DNA from: Tagaea sp.
Lineage (GTDB): Bacteria; Pseudomonadota; Alphaproteobacteria; CACIAM-22H2
DNA: 7,073 nucleotides
Reading direction: 5' to 3'
Assembly (NCBI GenBank): GCA_023653245.1
Contig: JAMNXK010000103.1
Location: 1-7,073 of the forward strand
Shown here one piece after another: positions 1-5,386 of the stretch. A program made the position numbers and the translations under genes. The first letter of the stretch is position 1; each line of letters begins with the position of its first letter. Under the pieces are notes generated by a model. The model searched no databases and was not told the DNA's origin. It worked only from the letters and a program-made list of their open reading frames with translations.

Positions 1-788
1 GACACGACGCCGTCATAGCCGGTTTCCTTGAGCGCGCGGAACATCGCCACCCAGTCGATCTTGCCCATGCCCGGGCGCCAATGGACGTTGGTCACGCCGT
101 CGTTGTCCGAGACGTGGAGATGGACGATGTGTTTGCCCAAGCGATAGACCGACACGTTGGGGAAGTCGCCGACGGGGAAGGTGTGGCTCGGATCGAGATT
201 GATGCCGAAGGCCGGCGAGTTCACGTCTTCGATCATCCGCAAGGCACCGTCGGTGTTGGCGAGATAGCGGAACGGATGCGGCTCCATCGACAGCTTGACG
301 CCGGCCTTCTCGCAGATCTTGGCGCATTTCTTCAGCGAGCCGATATAGTCGCGGTAGTTTTGGTCCCAATCGAGGCCGCTCGGAATCTTGTTGGTGAAAG
401 TCTGCACCAGCGGCTTGGTGGTGATGCGCGGAAAGATCTCCTCGCGATAGCCGAAGGGATAGGCGCTGACCATATTGACGATCGGCGCGCCCAACTCCGC
501 CCCCACGTCGACCGCGCGCTTCCAATGTTCGACCCCGCCGGCGCGCTTGGCCTTGTCGGGGCTGGCGAGATCGTGCGGCGTCGACACGAACTGCGACAGC
601 GTCAGGCCCTCGCCCTTCAGGACCGAGCGCAGCGTCTTGATCGTCGCCGGCGTGTAGTAGTCCTTGAGGTAGTCCTTGTTCCAGCCGATCAGCTCGGCGG
701 CCTTGAATCCCGCCTTGGCGATGCGCCGCAAGGCGGCGTCGTAGGGCGGCTCCCATTGGAAGGGCCAGCAGGGTGCGCCGAATTTCAT
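1..788 (-). CDS. Sugar phosphate isomerase/epimerase-like TIM-barrel protein (3' end outside window)
   Basis: The frame opens with ATG at 788-786 (MKFGAPCWPF...) and stays open to the left edge, giving 262 complete codons; the C-terminus is missing. The protein resembles the xylose isomerase-like TIM-barrel family (AP endonuclease 2 fold), whose members isomerise, epimerise, dehydrate or cleave keto-sugars and inositol derivatives using a divalent metal. Visible family signatures are SMEPHP (Glu169), INLDPSH (Asp199, His202), HLHVSDND (His223/His225, Asp228) and HWRPGMGKIDW (236-246). Glu169, Asp199 and one of the histidines are the expected metal ligands; the last ligand, usually a Glu, would lie past the edge. 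There is no signal peptide, so it should be cytoplasmic. An excellent Shine-Dalgarno (AGGAGAG at 801-795, 6-nt spacer) fixes the start. The gene follows the second permease gene after 25 nt, so it is probably the fourth gene of the importer operon and acts on the imported sugar or its oxidised product. The exact reaction cannot be told. Confidence 0.88.
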   Translation of the reverse strand, partial: MKFGAPCWPFQWEPPYDAALRRIAKAGFKAAELIGWNKDYLKDYYTPATIKTLRSVLKGEGLTLSQFVSTPHDLASPDKAKRAGGVEHWKRAVDVGAELGAPIVNMVSAYPFGYREEIFPRITTKPLVQTFTNKIPSGLDWDQNYRDYIGSLKKCAKICEKAGVKLSMEPHPFRYLANTDGALRMIEDVNSPAFGINLDPSHTFPVGDFPNVSVYRLGKHIVHLHVSDNDGVTNVHWRPGMGKIDWVAMFRALKETGYDGVV

Positions 789-794
789 CGCGAT

Positions 795-801
795 CTCTCC
801 T
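795..801 (-). promoter_or_regulatory. Ribosome binding site of the isomerase-like gene
   Basis: AGGAGAG on the minus strand lies 6 nt before the ATG at 788. It is close to the consensus and lies in the 25-nt gap after the permease stop, so this gene can be translated independently of the permease before it. Confidence 0.75.
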
Positions 802-813
802 CGTAAAACGGGT

Positions 814-1686
814 TCAGCCTTTGACGGCGCCGCCGAGCAGCCCGGCGACGATGAATTTCTGCATCAGCAGGAAGAAGAACAGGATCGGGAGCGTGATGAT
901 GCTCGCGCCGGCCATGATCAGATCCCAGCGGAACGTGTACTCCTCCTGGAAGCTGGCGAGCCCGATCGGCATCGTGTAGTTCGCGCGCGACTGCAGGAAC
1001 ACCAGCGCGAACAGGAACTCGTTCCAGCTGCGGATGAAGGCGAAGATGACCACGGCCGCGAGGCCCGGTCCCGACAGCGGCAGGATGATCCGGTGGAAGG
1101 TCGTCATGATGCCCGCCCCGTCGACCGCAGCGGCGTCCTCGAGCTCCTGCGGGATCGATTCGAAAAATCCGCGCAGCAGCCAGATGGTGAAGGGCAGCGC
1201 GAACGCCGCGTAGGCCACGATCAGCGCGATATGCGTGTTGAGCAGGCCCGCGCGCTGCACCACGATGAACAGCGGGATCACCAGCAGGATCTGCGGGAAC
1301 ATCTGCGCGATCAGCAGCAGCATGCCGAAGGCGTAGCGGCCGCGGAACTCGATGCGCGCGATGGCGTAGGCGGCGTACATGCCGATCGCCACCGACAGGA
1401 AGGTCGACGCGACGGCGATCTTGAAGCTGTTCCAGAAATAGATCGGGAAGTTGGTGCCTTGCCAGACGGCGACGTAGCTCTCCAGCGTCCAATTCACCGG
1501 CAGCAGCGTCATGTCGCGCGCGAACAGTTCCGGCTGCGGCTTGAACGACGAGGACGCCATCCACAGGATCGGGAACAGGATCAGGATGACCAGGATCGAC
1601 AGCAAGGCGAACAGCGCCAGGCGCCAGGCGAAAGCGCGGCCGCGCCAGGCGAGCATCGCCGCTTCGCTTCCCGCCGCCGGCTTCAC
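814..1686 (-). CDS. Carbohydrate ABC transporter permease, MalG-type (CUT1)
   Basis: This is an inner-membrane subunit of a binding-protein-dependent sugar importer. The 290-residue product matches the usual MalG-family length and has about six hydrophobic segments, beginning near residues 22-43 and ending near 259-283. The cytoplasmic EAA loop that docks on the ATPase is visible at 181-204 (ELEDAAAVDGAG, then HRIILPL), with Asp in place of the first Glu of EAA; the downstream WNEFLFALVF (221-230) is also typical of MalG proteins. I chose GTG at 1686 because it overlaps the stop of the preceding permease gene by 4 bp (GTGA), a common arrangement for translational coupling. An in-frame ATG at 1656 (MLAWRGRAF) would give a 280-residue protein and is almost as plausible, since neither start has a strong Shine-Dalgarno. 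It should pair with the MalF-type permease encoded just upstream. The substrate class (sugar, oligosaccharide or polyol) is inferred from the family. Confidence 0.93.
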   Translation of the reverse strand: MKPAAGSEAAMLAWRGRAFAWRLALFALLSILVILILFPILWMASSSFKPQPELFARDMTLLPVNWTLESYVAVWQGTNFPIYFWNSFKIAVASTFLSVAIGMYAAYAIARIEFRGRYAFGMLLLIAQMFPQILLVIPLFIVVQRAGLLNTHIALIVAYAAFALPFTIWLLRGFFESIPQELEDAAAVDGAGIMTTFHRIILPLSGPGLAAVVIFAFIRSWNEFLFALVFLQSRANYTMPIGLASFQEEYTFRWDLIMAGASIITLPILFFFLLMQKFIVAGLLGGAVKG

Positions 1687-2570
1687 GTGTCGCCCCGTTG
1701 CGCGCGATAGACCATCAGATAGGCCACGCTCAGCACCGTCAGGCACATCAGCATCAGCATGCCGATGGCCGAGGCGTAGCCGAGTTCGAGGCCCCAAAAG
1801 CCCTTCTCGTAGATCAGCGTGGGCAGGATCTTCGTCGCCCCGGCCGGCCCGCCGCCGGTGAGCAGATAGATGAGGTCGAAATTCTGGAAGGTCCAGATCG
1901 AGGCGAGCAGCGTGATGATCACGCTGGTCGGCCGGATGAACGGGAACGTGACGAAGCGGAAGCGCTGCCACAGCGAGGCGCCGTCGATCTCGGCGGCCTC
2001 GTGCAGCTCCTTGGGCACGCTTTGCAGCGCCGCGAGCAGCGTGATGAACATGATCGGATAGAGCTTCCAGATCTGCACCACGATCACGGCGGGCATGGCC
2101 GAGTGCACGTCCGACAAGAACAGCAGCGGCCGGTCGATGACGTGCAGGCGGAACAGGATGAAATTGATCACGCCGAACTCGTCGCTATAGGCCCATTTCC
2201 ACAGCAACGCGGTGGCCACTTCCGGAATCACCCACGGCACCAGGAACAGCGCGCGGAAGATCGAGCGCCCGCCGAATTCGCGGTTGAGCAGCAGCGCCAG
2301 CGACAGCCCCACGATGTAGGCGCCGGCCACCGAGCCGAGCGTCCAGACGACCGTGTTCCACAGCGACTGGCCGAACACGCGCTCCTCGAAGATCGCGCGC
2401 TCGTAATGCGCGAGCCCGACGAAGGCTTCGGGGTTGGGGCGCATCATCGACTGGCTTTGCAGGCTGACCAGCACGCCCTCGCCGATGGGCGCGAGTTTGA
2501 ACAGCGTGATCAGCAACAGCGACGGCAAGATCAGCCAGAACGCGAGTCGTCTCCGCTGTTGCGCCAACAT
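1683..2570 (-). CDS. Carbohydrate ABC transporter permease, MalF-type (CUT1)
   Basis: This is the other inner-membrane permease of the importer. The 295-residue product has a short basic N-terminus (QQRRR), a first membrane segment at about 10-28, a periplasmic stretch, and further segments to the C-terminus, about six in all. The EAA loop is intact at 191-197 (EAAEIDG), followed by WQRFRFVTFPFIRP. The hallmark FDLIYLLTGGGPAGAT lies at 231-246 and a conserved region with IYEKGF follows. It lacks the large extra periplasmic domain of enterobacterial MalF and is closer in size to UgpA or LacF-type permeases. The ATG at 2570 is supported by a purine-rich Shine-Dalgarno (GGGGGAAG at 2585-2578, 7-nt spacer). 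The stop at 1683-1685 lies inside the GTG start of the MalG-type gene. Family assignment is firm; the transported sugar is unknown. Confidence 0.95.
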   Translation of the reverse strand: MLAQQRRRLAFWLILPSLLLITLFKLAPIGEGVLVSLQSQSMMRPNPEAFVGLAHYERAIFEERVFGQSLWNTVVWTLGSVAGAYIVGLSLALLLNREFGGRSIFRALFLVPWVIPEVATALLWKWAYSDEFGVINFILFRLHVIDRPLLFLSDVHSAMPAVIVVQIWKLYPIMFITLLAALQSVPKELHEAAEIDGASLWQRFRFVTFPFIRPTSVIITLLASIWTFQNFDLIYLLTGGGPAGATKILPTLIYEKGFWGLELGYASAIGMLMLMCLTVLSVAYLMVYRAQRGDT

Positions 2571-2633
2571 CGATACGCTTCCCCCGATCCGGCGGGCGCC
2601 CGCCCGGGCGCCGCGCCGGTTCCCCGCCTCGAC
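2571..2633 (-). promoter_or_regulatory. Intergenic GC hairpin between binding-protein and first permease genes
   Basis: The 63-nt gap holds an inverted repeat with 7-bp all-GC arms, GGCGCCC at 2595-2601 and GGGCGCC at 2606-2612, and a 4-nt loop. It overlaps a 14-bp perfect palindrome at 2591-2604. No U-run follows in the leftward direction, so it is not a standard rho-independent terminator. Stem-loops at this place in sugar-import operons can stabilise the upstream message or cause partial attenuation, keeping binding protein in excess over permease; that role here is inferred. The permease Shine-Dalgarno (2578-2585) lies just after the hairpin. Confidence 0.45.
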
Positions 2634-3962
2634 TTACGACGTGAACAGTCGCGCCATCGCCGCGTGCGCGTCGGCGACCGCCCGCTCGGGCGTCTTGGCA
2701 CCCACCACCACCTCGTTGACCGGGGCGGCGAACATCTTCTCGCCGTCGATCACGCCCATCTCCGGCCGACCCAGGCCCGGATAGGCGAAGTCGGTCGCGT
2801 AGGGGACGACGTTGGTGAGCATCTCGCGCAGCAGCCGATTTTCGCGCACGCGCGGCGTGTCGAAGTCGCGCTTGAAGATCGGCCAATGCTGGCCGGGTGC
2901 GGCTTGATAAAGCCGTTCGAGCCGCCCGGGCTGCACGAACCAGCGGATGAAGGTCTTGGCCGCTTCCTTGCCGGGGCTGTGCTTCCAGACGAACATCGGA
3001 TTGTAGAACCCGGCGGTGAGCCGGTTCGACGGGCCGCCCGGACCTTCGAGCACTTCGAGCACGCCGACCTTGTCGACCAGGCTCGGGTTCTCGCGCATCA
3101 GGCGCGAAATCATCAGCCCCGCGCCCATGCCGAACGCCGAGCGACCTTGCACGAAGATCGTGTGCGAGTCGTCGGTGTTGTGGGCGGCGATGCCCGGCGG
3201 CGTGACGCGATGCTTGGTGTGGAAGTCGGTGAGGAACGTCAACGCGCGCACGTTCGCTTCGCGCGCCGTGGTGCCGAAGACGAGCCTGCCGTCCTTGTCC
3301 AGGATCGAGCCGCCAGCCTGGAACATGAACGCCATGTAATAGTGCTGAGCGATGTGGAAATTCCCCGCCGGGAAGGACAGGCCGTAGACGCCGCCGCGCG
3401 GATCGTTGCAGGCGAGCACGGCGCGCTGGAACTGGTCCCAGGTCTTGGGCGGCTGCAGGCCCTTCGCTTCGAGAAGGTCCTTGCGGTAGTAGATGGCCCG
3501 GACGTCGAGATTGTAGGGCACGCCCCAGTAGGTGTCGCGCCACAGGAACTTCTTGTAGGCGAATTCGTTGACGATGTCGGCGAGCAGGCCGTTGGATTGC
3601 CAGAGCCGGATGATGTCGTCCATCGGCTCCATCTGATCGGCCGCGGCGAATTGCAGCGGATGGTAGGAGAACGCTTCGGCGATGTCGGGCATCGCCTGGC
3701 CGCGGATGGCGGCCATGAATTTCGGATAGACGAGGCCGCCGGACACCGGCTCTTGCGTGATCTTGATCGACGGATTCTCGCGCTCGAAATCCGCCAAGAT
3801 CGCGCGCAGCGCCGCCGACAGCTCCGGCGTGTTGAGCCGCACCGACCAGAAGGTCAGCGCGGTCTGCCCTTGCGCGTTCGCCCCTTTGAAGCCGAGCGCG
3901 AACATGCCGCCCAGCCCCGCGATGATCGCCTCGCGCCTGGCGAGACCCTGATTGTCGGACAT
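2634..3962 (-). CDS. Extracellular sugar-binding protein of ABC importer (SBP family 1)
   Basis: The 442-residue product is a periplasmic solute-binding protein that captures the substrate and delivers it to the two permeases encoded next. Residues 1-30 form a signal peptide: a twin arginine (Arg9-Arg10, ARREAIIAGLGG), a hydrophobic stretch at about 12-25 and an AxA cleavage site (Ala28-Asn-Ala30) before QGQT. The RR pair suggests Tat export, though the motif is not a full consensus and Sec export is possible. The mature part starts with TALTFWSV and ERENPSIKI, and has the family motif YWGVPYNLDVRAIYYRKD (145-162) followed by KTWDQF, as in MalE/UgpB-type proteins. Length is normal. The ATG at 3962 is preceded by GAGGGGGA with a 5-nt spacer; the frame is open further upstream, to 4259, but that part has no signal peptide or family character and crosses the control region. 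It is the first gene of the leftward operon, the usual place for a binding protein. The ligand is not predictable by eye. Confidence 0.95.
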   Translation of the reverse strand: MSDNQGLARREAIIAGLGGMFALGFKGANAQGQTALTFWSVRLNTPELSAALRAILADFERENPSIKITQEPVSGGLVYPKFMAAIRGQAMPDIAEAFSYHPLQFAAADQMEPMDDIIRLWQSNGLLADIVNEFAYKKFLWRDTYWGVPYNLDVRAIYYRKDLLEAKGLQPPKTWDQFQRAVLACNDPRGGVYGLSFPAGNFHIAQHYYMAFMFQAGGSILDKDGRLVFGTTAREANVRALTFLTDFHTKHRVTPPGIAAHNTDDSHTIFVQGRSAFGMGAGLMISRLMRENPSLVDKVGVLEVLEGPGGPSNRLTAGFYNPMFVWKHSPGKEAAKTFIRWFVQPGRLERLYQAAPGQHWPIFKRDFDTPRVRENRLLREMLTNVVPYATDFAYPGLGRPEMGVIDGEKMFAAPVNEVVVGAKTPERAVADAHAAMARLFTS

Positions 3963-3967
3963 GCGGT

Positions 3968-3975
3968 TCCCCCTC
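3968..3975 (-). promoter_or_regulatory. Ribosome binding site of the binding-protein gene
   Basis: GAGGGGGA on the minus strand lies 5 nt before the ATG at 3962. It decides the start against the longer open frame that extends up to 4259. Confidence 0.7.
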
Positions 3976-3989
3976 GCGGTCGCCGAAGC

Positions 3990-4003
3990 GCGGGAGCTCC
4001 CGC
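3990..4003. repeat. 14-bp perfect palindrome upstream of the binding-protein start
   Basis: GCGGGAGCTCCCGC is its own reverse complement. It lies 27 bp before the binding-protein ATG, just upstream of its ribosome binding site. As RNA it could form a 5-bp stem with an AGCT loop; as DNA it could be an operator half-site pair. Function is unproven. Confidence 0.3.
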
Positions 4004-4022
4004 CGATCGGGGCCCCGTCGTG

Positions 4023-4055
4023 CCGGCGCGTTGGAGTCTCCTCCGGGCGCGCCGG
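4023..4055. repeat. Inverted repeat in the leader of the binding-protein gene
   Basis: CCGGCGCG (4023-4030) and CGCGCCGG (4048-4055) are perfect inverted repeats around 17 nt. If leftward transcription starts near 4110, this lies in the 5' leader of the binding-protein mRNA and could fold into a hairpin; it could also be a second protein-binding site. Confidence 0.35.
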
Positions 4056-4126
4056 TTCGACGACATAGGAGCCATTGCCGCACAGCCGCGCCGCTTTGTC
4101 CAGATGCGCCGCATACAAATTCGTTA

Positions 4127-4158
4127 CGCGCGTCGTGTTGCGTCGCACAAGACGCGCG
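4127..4158. promoter_or_regulatory. Imperfect 32-bp palindrome, candidate operator
   Basis: The left arm CGCGCGTC (4127-4134) and right arm GACGCGCG (4151-4158) are perfect complements. After one mismatched pair, TGT (4136-4138) pairs with ACA (4147-4149), so 11 of the outer 12 positions match around an 8-nt centre. It sits beside the AT-rich segment in the divergent intergenic region and overlaps the weak leftward promoter candidate, which fits a repressor site controlling one or both operons. It does not fit the usual LacI-type consensus well. GC-rich DNA makes chance palindromes fairly common, so confidence is modest. Confidence 0.4.
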
Positions 4159-4203
4159 GCGCTGGCACGCGCATGCCGGCGCGGCGTAGTCTTCGGGCGG
4201 GGT

Positions 4204-4208
4204 GGAAG
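4204..4208 (+). promoter_or_regulatory. Ribosome binding site deciding the MFS start
   Basis: GGAAG followed by five A residues lies directly before GTG at 4214. An alternative in-frame GTG at 4202 has no suitably spaced Shine-Dalgarno, so 4214 is preferred. Confidence 0.5.
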
Positions 4209-4213
4209 AAAAA

Positions 4214-5386
4214 GTGTCCGGACAATCCGCGGAGGCGCGCGCGCTCGTGCGGCGCACATGCCTCGTCTATCTGACGATTTTCGCGTGGTCGGGCTTCAAT
4301 CAGCCCTATCTGCCGCTATGGCTGACCGAGCGCGGCTTGAGCGCGCCGCAGATCGCTTGGGTGATCGGGCTGCCGATGTTCTTGCGCCTGCTCTTCACGC
4401 CGGCGCTCGGCCACATCGCCGACGGCATGGCCGATCGCCGCGTGTTGATCCGGGCGGCGAGCGTGGCGGCGTGCGCGGCCGCGATCGCCTTGTGGTTCGC
4501 GGATTCGTTCTGGTCGATCCTGCCGCTCTACGTGCTGACGATCGTGCTGCTGCAAAACGTGTCGCCGATCTTCGACGCCAACGCGCTCGATCTCGTGCGC
4601 AAGGGTATCGCCGCCGATTTCGGCCGGATGCGGCTTTGGGGTTCGACGGGCTACGCGCTCACCAGCCTCGCGGGCGGCTGGATCCTGCTTTACGGCGGAT
4701 CGGAAGCGGTCTACGCGGCGTTCCTGGGCGCGCTGGGCGCGCTGGCGCTGGCCGCTTTCGCCCAGCCCGCGCCGCCCCATTCGCCGATTCCCGCCCCCGA
4801 GATCGGCCCGATGCGCCGGCCGGCGGTGGCGGCGATGACCGGCGCCGCGGCTTTGGTGCTCGGCAGCCAAGGCACGTGGAACGGCTTCGGCACGCTGCAT
4901 CTGCGCGCGCTCGGCGTGCCGGAGGAAGCGATCGGCGCGCTCTGGTCGCTGTCGACGTGCGCGGAGATCGCGATGTTCTGGGCCGGGCCGTTCCTTGCGG
5001 CGCGCTTGGGGCCGTTCGGCGTGCTGGCGACCGCCGCCGTCTTTTCGGTGCTGCGCTGGGGGATGATGGCGCTCGACCCCGGGCCGGTGGCGACCGCGTT
5101 CCTGCAATTGCTGCACGCCGCGACGTTCAGCTGCGCGCATCTCGGGCTCATGTCGTTCTTCGCGGTCGCCGTCGGCAGCGGGCGCGGCGCGTCGGCCCAA
5201 GCCGCCTTCGTCACCGTCGGCAGCGTCACCTTGGGCGTGGCGACGATCGCCTCGGGCCCGCTCTATCGCGAATTCGGCGGGCTCGCCTATCTGTTCGCCG
5301 CGAGTTTGGGTCTGGCGGCGCTCGCACTCCTGTTCGCCTTCCGAAGCGGAATCGCGCGCGAGCTGGCGCAAGGCGCCACCCGATGA
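4214..5386 (+). CDS. MFS transporter, HcaT/LacY-like (MFS_1_like)
   Basis: This is a 390-residue inner-membrane secondary transporter with about 12 hydrophobic segments, normal for the family. In residues numbered from GTG 4214, it has the loop 2-3 MFS signature GHIADGMADRR (66-76), the segment DANALDLVRKG (121-131), GRMRLWGSTGY (137-147) and LLHAATFSCAHLG (299-311). The last two strongly resemble the phenylpropionate transporter HcaT and related proton symporters of the LacY/nucleoside-symporter branch. The likely role is proton-coupled uptake of a small organic solute such as a sugar, glycoside or aromatic compound. The start is GTG 4214 on the basis of the GGAAG site; GTG 4202 would add four residues (MEEK). 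The gene is divergent from the binding-protein gene, and its TGA overlaps the ATG of the GMC oxidoreductase by 4 bp, so the two are probably translationally coupled and the imported solute may be the oxidoreductase substrate. Family is firm; substrate is unknown. Confidence 0.92.
   Translation: MSGQSAEARALVRRTCLVYLTIFAWSGFNQPYLPLWLTERGLSAPQIAWVIGLPMFLRLLFTPALGHIADGMADRRVLIRAASVAACAAAIALWFADSFWSILPLYVLTIVLLQNVSPIFDANALDLVRKGIAADFGRMRLWGSTGYALTSLAGGWILLYGGSEAVYAAFLGALGALALAAFAQPAPPHSPIPAPEIGPMRRPAVAAMTGAAALVLGSQGTWNGFGTLHLRALGVPEEAIGALWSLSTCAEIAMFWAGPFLAARLGPFGVLATAAVFSVLRWGMMALDPGPVATAFLQLLHAATFSCAHLGLMSFFAVAVGSGRGASAQAAFVTVGSVTLGVATIASGPLYREFGGLAYLFAASLGLAALALLFAFRSGIARELAQGATR

Larger units (their letters stand above)
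3963..4213. promoter_or_regulatory. Divergent control region between importer operon and MFS-GMC operon
   Basis: About 250 bp separate the two divergent start codons and must hold both promoters. The most AT-rich part is 4111-4126 (gcatacaaattcgtta), set in otherwise very GC-rich DNA. Three symmetric elements are visible: an imperfect palindrome at 4127-4158, an 8-bp inverted repeat at 4023-4030 and 4048-4055, and a 14-bp perfect palindrome at 3990-4003. No strong sigma-70 promoter is evident; a weak leftward candidate is TTGTGC (4150-4145), an 18-nt spacer, then TAACGA (4126-4121). No convincing rightward promoter was found. No regulator gene is in the window. Confidence 0.6.

Noticed and set aside
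81..806. Plus-strand open frame opposite the isomerase-like gene
   Set aside because: No recognisable motifs, while the minus strand shows the TIM-barrel metal-site motifs and a strong ribosome binding site.
2591..2612. Rho-independent terminator
   Set aside because: The hairpin is strong, but no U-run follows on the leftward transcript and permease genes continue downstream.
4154..4186. Direct repeat GCGCGGCG at 4154-4161 and 4179-4186
   Set aside because: Eight bases of G and C only, in DNA of this composition, are expected by chance, and there is no third copy in phase.
3963..4259. N-terminal extension of the binding protein to an upstream start
   Set aside because: It would bury the signal peptide about 100 residues inside the protein and cross the divergent promoter region; the ATG at 3962 has a good ribosome binding site.
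1698..4274. Very long plus-strand open frame opposite the permease and binding-protein genes
   Set aside because: Its translation is rich in Arg, Gln, Asp, Glu and His with no domain character. It is the antisense shadow of high-GC genes whose minus-strand products are clear family members.
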